In this document: piece by piece, positions 1-9,143 of the stretch
How positions within the stretch are numbered: the first letter of the stretch is position 1
How the letters are laid out: each line of letters opens with the position of its first letter
Assembly: GCF_003423665.1 (NCBI RefSeq)
Contig: NZ_BFBY01000006.1
Location: 53,195 to 117,194, forward strand
Reading direction: 5' to 3'
Origin: Lactobacillus rodentium
GTDB lineage: Bacteria > Bacillota > Bacilli > Lactobacillales > Lactobacillaceae
DNA: 64,000 nt
The notes under the pieces: generated by a model
Told to the model about the DNA's origin: nothing
Databases searched by the model: none
The model's input: only the letters and a program-made list of their open reading frames with translations
Translations under genes and position numbers: made by a program

Positions 1-118
1 GGCTATGAAAAAACAATATGAAAAAACTATTGCCGATAAAGATCAAAAAATTTCCGAATTGGAAAGTGAAATAGATCGCTTGCAAAATAAAGAAAATTCA
101 GAAAGTTCAAAGGATTAA
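1..118 (+). CDS. C-terminal end of an unidentified coiled-coil protein (partial)
   Basis: An open frame enters from the left edge (reading from base 2) and ends at a TAA at 116-118, giving the last 38 residues. They are rich in Lys, Glu and Asp with regularly spaced Ile/Leu (as in KISELESEIDRL), which looks like a short coiled coil followed by a charged, disordered Ser/Glu tail. No family can be assigned from this piece. An ATG at 5-7 is in frame, but the stretch is more likely the tail of a longer gene. It lies on the same strand as rpmF, 115 bases upstream, and is separated from it by a promoter. Confidence 0.5.
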   Translation, partial: AMKKQYEKTIADKDQKISELESEIDRLQNKENSESSKD

Positions 119-129
119 TCAGATTAGAC

Positions 130-158
130 TTGATTTCTCAAGCCTTAGATTGTATGAT
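130..158 (+). promoter_or_regulatory. Promoter of rpmF
   Basis: TTGATT at 130-135 and TATGAT at 153-158 are separated by 17 bases, a good sigma-A type match. The transcript would start near 165 and carry a leader of about 70 bases. The leader contains a small stem (AAATAC/GTATTT) before the AAGGAG ribosome site. Confidence 0.55.
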
Positions 159-233
159 TTAAATACGTGAGTATTTAGTGACTTATTTTTAGGTCCAAAA
201 AGTCTCAATTCTATAATAAAGGAGATTTAAACA

Positions 234-422
234 ATGGCAGTTCCTGCAAGAAAAACTTCTAAACAAAAGAAACGTTCACGTCGTGGTCATATTAAGTTAG
301 CTACTCCAGCAATGCACTATGATGCAACTACTGGTGAATTCCGCTTAAGCCACCGTGTTTCACCAAAGGGCTTCTACAAAGGCCGTCAAGTTGCTAATGA
401 AAAGCAACAAAATAACGATTAA
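234..422 (+). CDS. rpmF: 50S ribosomal protein L32, zinc-free (C-minus) form
   Basis: This 62-residue protein of the large ribosomal subunit starts [17 protein letters not shown], the typical basic N-terminus of L32. The ATG at 234 follows an AAGGAGA ribosome site. The protein has no cysteine: where zinc-binding L32 has two C-x-x-C pairs, this one reads [20 protein letters not shown]. It is therefore the C-minus type, which needs no zinc. The gene is transcribed from its own promoter and closed by a strong hairpin 3 bases after the stop, so it is effectively monocistronic. Identification is secure. Confidence 0.95.
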   Translation: MAVPARKTSKQKKRSRRGHIKLATPAMHYDATTGEFRLSHRVSPKGFYKGRQVANEKQQNND

Positions 423-424
423 TT

Positions 425-450
425 AAAGACACCGTTGGGTGTCTTTTTTT
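425..450 (+). terminator. Terminator after rpmF
   Basis: A perfect 9-bp stem AAAGACACC/GGTGTCTTT with loop GTTG is followed by a run of T. It sits only 11 bases before the ribosome site of the next gene. Confidence 0.9.
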
Positions 451-473
451 ATCCAAAAATAAAGGAGAAAATT

Positions 474-2039
474 ATGAAGTTAGTTTTACTTCACTCGAGC
501 GATACTCATGGTTTTTTATTACCTACTGATTATCAAGATAAAGAAAACTATGAGGCACCAATTTCCTTAAGTAGGGTTAGTTCTTTAGTAAAGGCAGAAC
601 GTAAAAAATATGGGACAGAAAATGTTCTAGTTACTGATAGTGGAGATTGTTTACAAGGTTCACCACTGGCTTCGTATACCCACCAGTTACCGTTAGACGA
701 TGGTTTAGCTAAATTTACAGCTGCATATAACGAAATTGGCTATGATGCACGTGCTTTAGGTAATCATGATTTTAACTTTGGTTTAGATTATTTAAAATAT
801 TATATTGATCATAATGATGCACCTATCATTAATGATAATATTTTAGCTACCAATACAGATAAACCGGCTTTTGGACAAGCTTATACGATTGTTGAAAAGG
901 CAAGATTAAAGATTGGAATTATGGGGATAACCACCCAATATATTTCTCATTGGGAACCAGAAGAACATACTAAGGGCTTAAAATTTGTATCTGGATTTAA
1001 AGTGTTACAAAAATTAGCTAAAAAGTTAAGACCACAGGTTGATATTTTAGTAGCACTTTATCATGGTGGTTTTGAATCAGATCCACTAAGTGGAGAAGCA
1101 ACAGAACCACATACGGGCGAAAACGAAGGTTATAAAATCTTAACTGAAATTCCAGAAATTGATGCCTTTTTAACCGGTCACCAACATCGACGCCTTAATT
1201 TGGTTACTCAAAACACAGCTATTGTTCAACCCGGATATCGTGGAGAAGCAGTTGCCAAAGTAGTTCTTGAAGTAGAAAAAGATAAAAATGGTCAAGTAAG
1301 CATTAAAGATATGCAAACCGAATTAATTGATACTAAGGATTACGAACCTGATCCAGCAATTGAAAAAATTGTCGCTCCATTAGATAAGGGGACACAAGAG
1401 TGGCTTGATCAACCAATTGCTCATCTTTCAGAGCCCGCACCAATTGACAATGCAATTGAAGGACGTATTAAGGGAGCACCATTCATTAACTTAATTCAGC
1501 AAATGCAATTATGGTTTACTAAGGCTGATATTTCAGCTACTGCCATTATGTCTGAAACAGCTAAAGGATTTTCAAAAAATGTCACGATGCGTGAAGTTTT
1601 ATTAAATTATCCTTACGCTAATCAACTCTGCATTGTGAATATTTCCGGAAAAGATTTACGAGATATTATTGAATATGCTTGTGGTTTTTTGGAAAAAGAT
1701 AAAGATGGTCACATTAAATTTATTGATCGCTGGATTAAGCCAAAACCGATGCTTTATCATTTTGATATGTTTTATCCCGTACAATATGAAGCAGATTTAT
1801 CTAAACCCGTTGGTCATCGTTTAACTAAATTAACGCTTAATGGGAAGGAAATTGAAGCAGATAAAATTTATAAATTAGCAGTAAATAATTATCGTGCACT
1901 GGGTGGAGGATTTTATCCAGGTTATAGTATGGACAAAATTGAAAAGACATTTGACCAAGATTATGTTCAAATGTTTAGCGAATACTTAACTAAGAATGAT
2001 GTTAAGGTTGATACTAGGAAAAATTACAAATTTTATTAA
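474..2039 (+). CDS. Cytosolic 5'-nucleotidase / metallophosphatase family protein
   Basis: This 521-residue two-domain enzyme hydrolyses nucleotide monophosphates or related phosphate esters (UshA/YunD family). The N-terminal calcineurin-like domain shows the metal ligands in order: D10 and H12 (SSDTHG), D58 (GDCLQG), N97-H98 (LGNHDFN), then YHGGFE and TGHQHRR. The C-terminal substrate domain carries the NNYRALGGGFYPG motif. There is no signal peptide, so unlike UshA it should act in the cytoplasm. The start chosen is ATG 474, 6 bases after AAAGGAG; an upstream in-frame start at 435 would lie inside the rpmF terminator. The exact substrate cannot be told from sequence. Confidence 0.85.
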   Translation: MKLVLLHSSDTHGFLLPTDYQDKENYEAPISLSRVSSLVKAERKKYGTENVLVTDSGDCLQGSPLASYTHQLPLDDGLAKFTAAYNEIGYDARALGNHDFNFGLDYLKYYIDHNDAPIINDNILATNTDKPAFGQAYTIVEKARLKIGIMGITTQYISHWEPEEHTKGLKFVSGFKVLQKLAKKLRPQVDILVALYHGGFESDPLSGEATEPHTGENEGYKILTEIPEIDAFLTGHQHRRLNLVTQNTAIVQPGYRGEAVAKVVLEVEKDKNGQVSIKDMQTELIDTKDYEPDPAIEKIVAPLDKGTQEWLDQPIAHLSEPAPIDNAIEGRIKGAPFINLIQQMQLWFTKADISATAIMSETAKGFSKNVTMREVLLNYPYANQLCIVNISGKDLRDIIEYACGFLEKDKDGHIKFIDRWIKPKPMLYHFDMFYPVQYEADLSKPVGHRLTKLTLNGKEIEADKIYKLAVNNYRALGGGFYPGYSMDKIEKTFDQDYVQMFSEYLTKNDVKVDTRKNYKFY

Positions 2040-2041
2040 CA

Positions 2042-2072
2042 AAAAAGAGGACTAAATTTAGTCCTCTTTTTA
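2042..2072. terminator. Bidirectional terminator
   Basis: A perfect 15-bp palindrome (arms 2042-2056 and 2057-2071) has A and T tails on either side. It ends the nucleotidase on the + strand and the DUF2929 gene on the - strand. Confidence 0.9.
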
Positions 2073-2091
2073 ATATTTAATTCAACTTTAA

Positions 2092-2295
2092 CTAAAGCAA
2101 TTTACCAAACTTTGAATCATCTTTATGACTTTTAGCATTAATTGCAGGAATAATTAATGCATAGGCAATAGAGAAGATTAAGCCAATAATTGCTGATTGA
2201 ACAGGATCAAATTTCATTGAAGTTAAACTTGCGGCGATAAAGCCCATAACTTCAAAGAAGATTTCGCCCCAAAATATTGTTACGATAAAGCGCAT
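2092..2295 (-). CDS. Small membrane protein, DUF2929 (YjzD-like)
   Basis: This 67-residue protein has two hydrophobic segments, around residues 2-22 and 30-50, joined by a short polar turn, and ends in a charged lysine-rich tail. The pattern MRFIVTIFWGEIFFEVMGF matches the DUF2929/YjzD family, whose function is unknown. The start is taken as the ATG at 2295 because an AAGAAGGGA ribosome site lies just upstream. A longer version from 2313 would place that site inside the gene. It is transcribed away from dnaE and shares the 2296-2398 intergenic region with it. Confidence 0.7.
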   Translation of the reverse strand: MRFIVTIFWGEIFFEVMGFIAASLTSMKFDPVQSAIIGLIFSIAYALIIPAINAKSHKDDSKFGKLL

Positions 2296-2362
2296 GGAAT
2301 TCCCTTCTTTCACAAGCTCGATAACAAAATGATAGTCTAAAAAAATAAAAATAGCAAGCCTT

Positions 2363-2371
2363 TGGTATACT
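2363..2371 (+). promoter_or_regulatory. Extended -10 promoter of dnaE
   Basis: TGGTATACT is an extended -10 element (TG-N-TATACT). No clear -35 box is seen upstream. It lies about 28 bases before the GTG start of dnaE. Confidence 0.5.
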
Positions 2372-2398
2372 TATAAGAGTAGAAAGGAAGCGAGTAAA

Positions 2399-5300
2399 GT
2401 GGGCGCAATCGGTTTACAAAATTTATCTAGTTATTCTTTACTTCAAAGTCCGATAAAGGTTAAGGATTTAGCTCAAAAAGCCAAAGATCGGGGTTATGAA
2501 GCAATTGCTTTAACAGATATTAATGTAACTTACGGCTTGGTGGAGTTTTATAAAGCCGCTAAAGAAGTTGGTATTAAACCTATTTTGGGAATGCAAGCAC
2601 GATTTAATGGTTTAATTGACCAGGCTCATCTTTATGATTTAATTGTTTTAGCTAAGACTAATCAAGGATTTGAAAATATTTTGCGCTTATCAAGCGCGAT
2701 CAATCTTTTAACTAATAATGGGGAAGCTAAAAAAGTATTATCTTTTGATGAATTAAAAAAATATTTTAAAGATTTAATTGTAATTGTCCCAGCTAATACC
2801 CATAGTGAACTTTTGACTTTGCATCAACAAAATCAAAGCTTAGCCAGCGATTATTTACGTCAGTTAAAAACTGCACTTCCTACAAGTTCTGAATTATATT
2901 TAGGAGTTTATGCAAATAAAGCGAAACAAAATTATATCAACTTTGTACGCGGGGTTAGTCAGCAGTTTGAGCTTCCTTTAGTTGCAACTGAAGATGTTCA
3001 GTACCTAAATCCACGTGATCAATTTTTACAAAAAAGTTTATTAGCAATCGGTGACAATAGTCATTTGCAAGATGTTGAACAACTGGCTAAACAGGCAGGA
3101 TCTCATTATTTAAAGTCCAGTACTGAACTCGTAAGTGATTATCATCAACTTGACCTTGAAGATGCTTTAACCAATAGTAAAAAGATTAGTGATAAACTTA
3201 ATGCCCAAGTAACTTTTAAAGAACCAGAATTACCAAAGTTTAAACAAGAAAAGTTCCCCACCTCAAAAGAATATTTACATCATCTAGCACAAACTGGGTT
3301 AGCTAAACGTTTTAAAAATGGAAAAATACCAGTTAATTATCAAAAACGATTAGATTACGAGCTCCAAGTAATTAATCAAATGGGGTTTGATGATTATTTC
3401 TTAATTGTTTGGGATGTAATGAATTTTGCTCATGCTGTTGATATTACTACTGGACCAGGAAGGGGTAGTGCCGCAGGAAGTTTAGTAGCTTATGCTTTAA
3501 GAATTACTGAAGTTGATCCGCTCAAATATAATCTTTTGTTTGAACGTTTCTTAAATCCTGCTCGTCAGCAAATGCCAGATATCGATTTAGATATTCCTGA
3601 TAATCGGCGTGAAGAAGTGATTCAATACATGTTCCATAAATATGGCATGGATCACGCAGCTCAAATATTAACTTTCGGAACCTTAGCTGCCAAACAAGCG
3701 TTAAGAGATGTAGGTAGAATTTTTGGCCTCAATCAATTTGAAATGAAAAAATGGACTCAGGCGATTCCCTACTCAAAAACTCAGATAACTTTAGACCGTG
3801 CTTTTCGGGAATCAAAAGATCTACAATTATTGGTTAATAATTCAACCTTTAATCAATTATTGTTTGCGACCGCTAAACATCTGGAGGGACTGCCAAGACA
3901 CTACTCAATTCATGCTGCTGGCTTGGTAATTACTGATGACTCAATTGCTAGTATTGCTGGTTTGCAAGCAAGTGGGGAAGGAATTCCCGTTACTCAGCAA
4001 ACCAAATTAAATGTTGAAGACCTTGGTCTTTTAAAAATCGATTTTTTAGGGCTAAGAAATTTAACTATTTTAGGCAACACTCTAGCATTATTAAAAAATG
4101 AGGGAATTAAGCTTGATCCCCATAAAATTCCTTTGAATGATCCAGCTACTTTAAAGCTATTCCAAGAAGGACAAACTGATGCTGTTTTTCAGTTTGAGTC
4201 TGATGGAATAAAAAACGTCCTACGCCGCCTGCATACCGATAATTTTGAAGATATTGTTGCCGTAAATGCCTTGTATCGTCCGGGCCCTATGCAAAATATC
4301 AATCATTTTATTGATCGTAAGCATGGTAAAGAAGCAATTACCTATCCTGATCCAAGTTTAAAAGAAATTTTAAGTCCTACTTATGGTATTTTGGTTTATC
4401 AAGAGCAAGTTATGCAAACAGCTCAAGTATTGGCTGGATTTTCACTTGGAGAAGCTGATTTACTAAGACGAGCAATGTCTAAGAAAAATCTAACTACTAT
4501 GCAAAAACAGCGCGAAAAATTTATTACGGGGGCAGTAAATTTAGGTCGACCTAAGCAAGTAGCTGAAAAAGTTTATGATTATATTGGCCAGTTTGCTAAT
4601 TACGGCTTTAACCGTTCGCATGCGGTGGCGTATAGTGAAATTGCTTTTTGGTTAGCATATTTAAAAGTTCATTATCCAGCTGCTTTTTATACCGCATTAT
4701 TAAACAGTAACTTGGGTAACCGCAATAAAGTTAATAGCTTTTTAACCCAGGTTCAAAGTCTAGGAATTAAAGTTAAGGGACCCGATATTAATGAAGCAAG
4801 TAAAGAATTTACTTTAAAAAATAATCAAATTATTGTGGGGTTTCGAGCAATTAGAGGATTGAGAAACGATTTGATTGATGAAATTTTGCAATTGAAAAAG
4901 CCAGTAAAATCACTTTCGGACTTTTTATTAAAGATTGATCCCAAATTTTTGAGTCAGGATGCCATTGATAATTTAATCAAAGTTGGAGTCTTTGATAGTT
5001 TAGAAGCTAACCGCAATAACTTACTAGCGATTAGTAGTGACCTTGTTGATACCGTGAAAATGTCGGGAAACAATACTTCTTTATTTGAAACTCTAGAACC
5101 TAAACCAGTTGATGTAACTCCTCCTACCAATAGTGAAAAGGCGCAAATGGAAGATGAAGTAATGGGATTTGCGACGACAATGAATCCTTTAATTGCGGTG
5201 CAAAAATATGCTCGTCGATTTGGAGCTAAAGTATTAAAAGATTTTGGGATTAATGAAGAAGGAGTAGGAGTAGGAAAATTAATCAAATTAAAACCCATTC

Positions 5301-5518
5301 GAACCAAAAAAGGGGATGTAATGGCATTTGCAACCTTTGCTGATAGTCAGGGTGAAGCCGAATTTACTATTTTTCCTAAATCCTATGAAAAACTTGATTC
5401 TATTTTAAAAATTGGTCAAATTTATCTTTTGCAAGTTAGAACCCAAGCCGACCGGTATGATCAAACTAAAAAACAGTATTTATTAACTTCGGCTAAGCAA
5501 GTAAATTATCAAGAATAA
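2399..5518 (+). CDS. dnaE: DNA polymerase III alpha subunit DnaE
   Basis: This 1039-residue C-family replicative polymerase is the DnaE that, in Firmicutes, works with PolC by extending primers. The N-terminal PHP domain lacks the usual H-x-H metal pair (it reads LQNLSSYSLLQSP), so its nuclease is probably inactive. The palm domain has GPGRGSAAGS, the catalytic aspartates in MPDIDLDIPDNRR (about residues 391-400) and the third in KIDFLGLRNL (about 547). A helix-hairpin-helix region and a C-terminal OB fold (about 960-1035) follow. The start is GTG 2399 after AAAGGAAG. It is slightly shorter than the roughly 1100-residue relatives, but all core motifs are intact. Confidence 0.93.
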   Translation: MGAIGLQNLSSYSLLQSPIKVKDLAQKAKDRGYEAIALTDINVTYGLVEFYKAAKEVGIKPILGMQARFNGLIDQAHLYDLIVLAKTNQGFENILRLSSAINLLTNNGEAKKVLSFDELKKYFKDLIVIVPANTHSELLTLHQQNQSLASDYLRQLKTALPTSSELYLGVYANKAKQNYINFVRGVSQQFELPLVATEDVQYLNPRDQFLQKSLLAIGDNSHLQDVEQLAKQAGSHYLKSSTELVSDYHQLDLEDALTNSKKISDKLNAQVTFKEPELPKFKQEKFPTSKEYLHHLAQTGLAKRFKNGKIPVNYQKRLDYELQVINQMGFDDYFLIVWDVMNFAHAVDITTGPGRGSAAGSLVAYALRITEVDPLKYNLLFERFLNPARQQMPDIDLDIPDNRREEVIQYMFHKYGMDHAAQILTFGTLAAKQALRDVGRIFGLNQFEMKKWTQAIPYSKTQITLDRAFRESKDLQLLVNNSTFNQLLFATAKHLEGLPRHYSIHAAGLVITDDSIASIAGLQASGEGIPVTQQTKLNVEDLGLLKIDFLGLRNLTILGNTLALLKNEGIKLDPHKIPLNDPATLKLFQEGQTDAVFQFESDGIKNVLRRLHTDNFEDIVAVNALYRPGPMQNINHFIDRKHGKEAITYPDPSLKEILSPTYGILVYQEQVMQTAQVLAGFSLGEADLLRRAMSKKNLTTMQKQREKFITGAVNLGRPKQVAEKVYDYIGQFANYGFNRSHAVAYSEIAFWLAYLKVHYPAAFYTALLNSNLGNRNKVNSFLTQVQSLGIKVKGPDINEASKEFTLKNNQIIVGFRAIRGLRNDLIDEILQLKKPVKSLSDFLLKIDPKFLSQDAIDNLIKVGVFDSLEANRNNLLAISSDLVDTVKMSGNNTSLFETLEPKPVDVTPPTNSEKAQMEDEVMGFATTMNPLIAVQKYARRFGAKVLKDFGINEEGVGVGKLIKLKPIRTKKGDVMAFATFADSQGEAEFTIFPKSYEKLDSILKIGQIYLLQVRTQADRYDQTKKQYLLTSAKQVNYQE

Positions 5519-5542
5519 ATTATTTTAAATAATTAAATTAAT

Positions 5543-5597
5543 AAAATCACAAAGAGAAAGGCGATGGAAGCGGAAACAATTATAACCTGTGTGATTT
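5543..5597 (+). repeat. Short inverted repeat around the cre box
   Basis: AAATCACA at 5544-5551 and TGTGATTT at 5590-5597 form a perfect 8-bp inverted repeat bracketing the CcpA site. It could be an extra regulator site or a leader-RNA stem; nothing in the sequence decides between these. Confidence 0.35.
5564..5578 (+). promoter_or_regulatory. cre box (CcpA site) upstream of pfkA-pyk
   Basis: ATGGAAGCGGAAACA fits the low-GC Gram-positive cre consensus WTGNAANCGNWNNCW at every fixed position. It lies 115 bases before pfkA. CcpA activation of the pfk-pyk operon through an upstream cre is known in lactic acid bacteria, so position and target both fit. Confidence 0.7.
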
Positions 5598-5692
5598 ATC
5601 AAGAAATTTAATTTATTTAGTGCAGACATGAGCAAGAAAAAATGGTACTATAAAGTCGATGTGAGTAAACAGATTATCTTAGAGGTGAATTC

Positions 5693-6652
5693 ATGAAACG
5701 GATTGGTATTTTAACTAGTGGTGGAGATGCTCCTGGTATGAATGCTGCTATTAGAGCCGTTACTCGCACCGCCATTGCTAATGGTTTAGAAGTATTTGGA
5801 ATTCGTTACGGTTATGCTGGTTTAGTAGCTGGTGACATTTTTCAAATGACTTCAGAAACTGTGGCCGATAAAATTGGCCGCGGTGGTACTTTTCTTTATT
5901 CAGCTCGTTTCCCAGAGTTTGCAGAAGAAGCAACTCAATTAAAGGGAATCGAACAATTAAAGAAACATGGTATTGAAGCATTAGTTGTTATTGGTGGAGA
6001 CGGTTCATATCATGGTGCATTAAGATTAACTGAACATGGTTATAATGCAGTTGGTCTTCCTGGTTCGATTGATAATGATATTCCATATACAGATTACACA
6101 ATCGGTTTTGATACCGCATGTAATACTGCAATGGATGCGATCGATAAGATTCGTGATACTGCAACAAGTCACCAACGTGTATTTGTTGTAAACGTTATGG
6201 GTCGTGATTGTGGTGATATCGCACTTCATGTTGGTGTTGCAACTGGTGCAGATGCAATTGTTATCCCAGAAGAACCATATGATATTAAAGAAATTGCTGA
6301 AAACTTAAAGCAAGGTTTTGCAAATGGTAAGAAGCATGGCTTAGTTGTATTAGCTGAAGGTGTCATGGATGCTGATAAGTTTACTAAGGAATTACTTCAA
6401 TATGGTGATTTCGATGCCCGTGCCAATGTTTTAGGACATATGCAACGTGGTGGTAGCCCAACTACACGTGATCGTGTATTAGCAAGTGAAATGGGAGCTT
6501 ATGCTGTTAAATTATTATTGGATGGCCAAGGTGGTTTAGCTGTTGGTATTCAAGGTAATAAGTTAACTCACCATAATATGCTTGACTTGTTTGATGCAAA
6601 ACACCAAGGTAATTTGTCATTATACTCATTAAACAAAGACTTAGCTAAATAA
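5693..6652 (+). CDS. pfkA: ATP-dependent 6-phosphofructokinase
   Basis: This 319-residue cytosolic enzyme converts fructose 6-phosphate and ATP to fructose 1,6-bisphosphate, the committed step of glycolysis. It has the normal length of bacterial PfkA. Visible motifs are [13 protein letters not shown] (nucleotide binding, residues 9-21), GGDGSYHGA, the catalytic loop [20 protein letters not shown], and VMGRDCGD for substrate binding. The ATG at 5693 follows AGAGGTG. pyk starts 45 bases downstream with no terminator between, so the two form the classic pfk-pyk operon. The cre box upstream suggests control by carbon supply. Confidence 0.97.
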   Translation: MKRIGILTSGGDAPGMNAAIRAVTRTAIANGLEVFGIRYGYAGLVAGDIFQMTSETVADKIGRGGTFLYSARFPEFAEEATQLKGIEQLKKHGIEALVVIGGDGSYHGALRLTEHGYNAVGLPGSIDNDIPYTDYTIGFDTACNTAMDAIDKIRDTATSHQRVFVVNVMGRDCGDIALHVGVATGADAIVIPEEPYDIKEIAENLKQGFANGKKHGLVVLAEGVMDADKFTKELLQYGDFDARANVLGHMQRGGSPTTRDRVLASEMGAYAVKLLLDGQGGLAVGIQGNKLTHHNMLDLFDAKHQGNLSLYSLNKDLAK

Positions 6653-6697
6653 GTTAGGTAGTTTTTGATTTATATTTAAAGTAGGAGATTTTTTCAA

Positions 6698-8134
6698 ATG
6701 AAGAAAACTAAAATTGTTAGTACTTTAGGACCAGCCTCAAATGATATTGAAACTGTTACTAAGTTAGCTCAAGCTGGTGCAAACGTATTCCGTTTCAACT
6801 TCTCACACGGTGATCACGAAGAACACGCAGCTCGTATGCAAATGGTTCGTGATGTTGAAAAGCAAACTGGTATTTTACTTGGAATTGACCTTGATACTAA
6901 GGGTGCTGAAATCAGAACTACTGAACAAAAAGATGGTAAGTTCACTCTTAACACTGGTGATAAGATCAGAATTTCTATGGATGCTACTAAGAAGGGTGAC
7001 AAGGACAAGATTTACGTTACCTACGATGGTTTATACGATGACACCAAAAAGGGTGGTCACGTATTAATCGATGACGGTTTAGTTGACTTACTTATTCTTG
7101 ATAAAGATGACGCTAACCGTGAACTTGTTTGTGAAGCACAAAACACTGGTGTAATTGGTTCTAAGAAGGGTGTTAACGCACCTGGCGTTGAAATCCGTCT
7201 TCCAGGTATCACTGAAAAGGATACTGATGACATCAAGTTTGGTATGAAGCAAGGTATTAACTTTATTTCAGCTTCATTCGTACGTAAAGCTCAAGACGTA
7301 TTAGACATCCGTAACTTACTTAAAGAAGGTAACTGTGAATACGTTAAGATCTTCCCTAAGATCGAATCACAAGAAGGTATTGACAACATTGATGAAATCT
7401 TAGAAGTTTCAGATGGTATTATGGTTGCTCGTGGTGACATGGGTGTTGAAATTCCATTTATGAACGTTCCATTTGTACAAAAAGAAATCATCAGAAAGTG
7501 TAATGCTTTAGGTAAGCCAGTTATTACTGCTACTCAAATGCTTGATTCAATGCAAGAAAACCCACGTCCAACTCGTGCCGAAGTTTCTGACGTTGCTAAC
7601 GCTGTTTTAGATGGTACTGACGCAACTATGCTTTCAGGTGAATCAGCAAACGGTCTTTACCCAGTTAAGGCTGTTCAAGCAATGGCTGAAATTGATGAAC
7701 GTACTGAAAAGCAAATGCTTGATGACCGTAACACTTTAGCACTTCAAAGATTTGAAGCTTACAAGGGTTCAAACATCACTGAAGCAATTGGTGAATCAGT
7801 TGTTAGAACTGCTGAAGAATTAGGTATTAAGACTATTGTTACTATCACTGCTTCAGGTTACACTGCACGCATGATTTCTAAGTACCGTCCAAATGCTAAC
7901 ATTCTTGCAATGACATTTGATGAAAAGGTACAACACTCATTAGGTATTGTTTGGGGTGTAGATCCAGTTCTTGCAGATAAACCTGCTGATACTGATGCTG
8001 CTCTTAACGAAGCTATGAAGTTAGCTAAAGAAAATGGTCTTGCTGAAGCTGGCGATGACATCATCATCGTTGCTGGTTTACCATTAGGTGAAACTGGTAA
8101 GACTAACTTAATGACTATCAGAAAAGTTAAATAA
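6698..8134 (+). CDS. pyk: Pyruvate kinase
   Basis: This 478-residue enzyme converts phosphoenolpyruvate and ADP to pyruvate and ATP. The N-terminal TIM barrel begins KKTKIVSTLGPAS. The active-site segments KIESQEG and ARGDMGVEIP and the signature TATQMLDSM are all present, with the inserted B domain in between. It ends after the ordinary C domain (TNLMTIRKVK). The extra C-terminal domain of about 110 residues found in the 585-residue Bacillus enzyme is absent, and a terminator follows directly with no trace of it. Codon use is highly biased, as expected for a strongly expressed gene. Confidence 0.96.
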   Translation: MKKTKIVSTLGPASNDIETVTKLAQAGANVFRFNFSHGDHEEHAARMQMVRDVEKQTGILLGIDLDTKGAEIRTTEQKDGKFTLNTGDKIRISMDATKKGDKDKIYVTYDGLYDDTKKGGHVLIDDGLVDLLILDKDDANRELVCEAQNTGVIGSKKGVNAPGVEIRLPGITEKDTDDIKFGMKQGINFISASFVRKAQDVLDIRNLLKEGNCEYVKIFPKIESQEGIDNIDEILEVSDGIMVARGDMGVEIPFMNVPFVQKEIIRKCNALGKPVITATQMLDSMQENPRPTRAEVSDVANAVLDGTDATMLSGESANGLYPVKAVQAMAEIDERTEKQMLDDRNTLALQRFEAYKGSNITEAIGESVVRTAEELGIKTIVTITASGYTARMISKYRPNANILAMTFDEKVQHSLGIVWGVDPVLADKPADTDAALNEAMKLAKENGLAEAGDDIIIVAGLPLGETGKTNLMTIRKVK

Positions 8135-8155
8135 TTAAATTTATAATTAATAAAG

Positions 8156-8185
8156 TAGTCAGCGCAAGCTGGCTATTTTATTTTT
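8156..8185 (+). terminator. Terminator of the pfkA-pyk operon
   Basis: Stem TAGTCAGC/GCTGGCTA (one G-U pair) with loop GCAA, followed by a T-rich run. Confidence 0.85.
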
Positions 8186-8213
8186 GCCTTTTTTAGTCTT
8201 TTTAACTTATACT
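8184..8213 (+). promoter_or_regulatory. Promoter of the cvfB-rluB gene run
   Basis: TTGCCT at 8184-8189 and TATACT at 8208-8213 are 18 bases apart, directly after the pyk terminator. It would serve cvfB and the tightly packed genes down to rluB. Confidence 0.5.
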
Positions 8214-8246
8214 ATGCTTACAGAAGTAAAAGAATTGAGGAAGAAT

Positions 8247-9143
8247 ATGTTAGGTGAAATAACTAAGGGCAAAGTAATTGATAAAAATGAAACTGCCTAT
8301 TATGTACAAGTCAATGGTTTAACTTTCGAATTAAAAAAGTTAGAAATCACTCAAGAAGATCCAATTAAGTTAGGTGATACTGTTCAGGGTTTCATCTATG
8401 AAAATAAAGATGGTAAAAAAGAAATGACGCAATTTTATCCCTTTGCTCAACAAGATCAGTATGGGTGGAGTACTGTTACCGAAGTTAGAAGAGACTTGGG
8501 TGTCTTTGTTGATGTAGGATTAAATGATAAAGACATTGTTATTAGTTTAGATGATTTACCTTTAGATAAAGATCTATGGCCACGAAAAGATGATCGTTTA
8601 TTAGTACGCCTAGAAACTGATGAAAAAGAAAGAATCTGGGCTAAAATGGCTGATGAAAATATCTTTGAACAGTTAGCAGCTAATTTTCCAAGTAATTTAG
8701 AAAATAAAAATTTAATGGGTACTGTCTACAAAACTTATGAGATTGGAGCATTTCTGATTACTGATCAATATTATTTAGCCTTTGTTCATAATTCTGAAAC
8801 TTATCGTCCACTGCGTTTAGGTGAAAAAGTTAAGGCGAGAGTTATTGGTGTAAGTCAATACGGACGCCTCAATATGAGTGTGATGCCACGCGCACATGAA
8901 GAAATTGATGATGATGCGCAAATGATTTTAATGAGTTTGCGACGTGAGGCTACTAAGACTTTGCCTTTTTATGATAAAAGTGATGCCAGTGAAATTAAAC
9001 AACATTTTGGAATTTCTAAGTCGGCCTTTAAACGTGCTTTAGGTCATTTATTAAAGGCAAATTTAATTACCGAAGATAAAGATAGTGGCACCATCAGCTT
9101 AAATGAAAGTAGTGAGGATAAAGATGATGACACTACAAGATAA
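8247..9143 (+). CDS. cvfB: S1 RNA-binding domain protein CvfB (YitL)
   Basis: This 298-residue protein has the normal length of the CvfB/YitL family. Those proteins bind RNA through several S1-like domains (here roughly residues 1-60, 65-130 and 140-215) and end in a winged-helix domain (about 220-280). In Staphylococcus CvfB affects virulence gene expression; its role in lactobacilli is unknown. The ATG at 8247 is used because TGAGGAAG precedes it. An upstream in-frame start at 8184 falls within the promoter. The last 20 bases overlap xerD, pointing to translational coupling. Confidence 0.85.
   Translation: MLGEITKGKVIDKNETAYYVQVNGLTFELKKLEITQEDPIKLGDTVQGFIYENKDGKKEMTQFYPFAQQDQYGWSTVTEVRRDLGVFVDVGLNDKDIVISLDDLPLDKDLWPRKDDRLLVRLETDEKERIWAKMADENIFEQLAANFPSNLENKNLMGTVYKTYEIGAFLITDQYYLAFVHNSETYRPLRLGEKVKARVIGVSQYGRLNMSVMPRAHEEIDDDAQMILMSLRREATKTLPFYDKSDASEIKQHFGISKSAFKRALGHLLKANLITEDKDSGTISLNESSEDKDDDTTR

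Noticed and set aside
435..473. A longer nucleotidase starting at 435.
   Set aside because: That start lies within the rpmF terminator hairpin; ATG 474 has a proper ribosome site.
4954..5307. A 117-codon frame antisense to dnaE.
   Set aside because: It has no ribosome site or promoter and lies entirely within the conserved dnaE frame; it is a shadow of biased codon use.
8100..8246. A possible frameshift that removed the C-terminal domain of pyruvate kinase.
   Set aside because: No remnant of that domain can be read in any frame; the gene ends in its own terminator and the next promoter.
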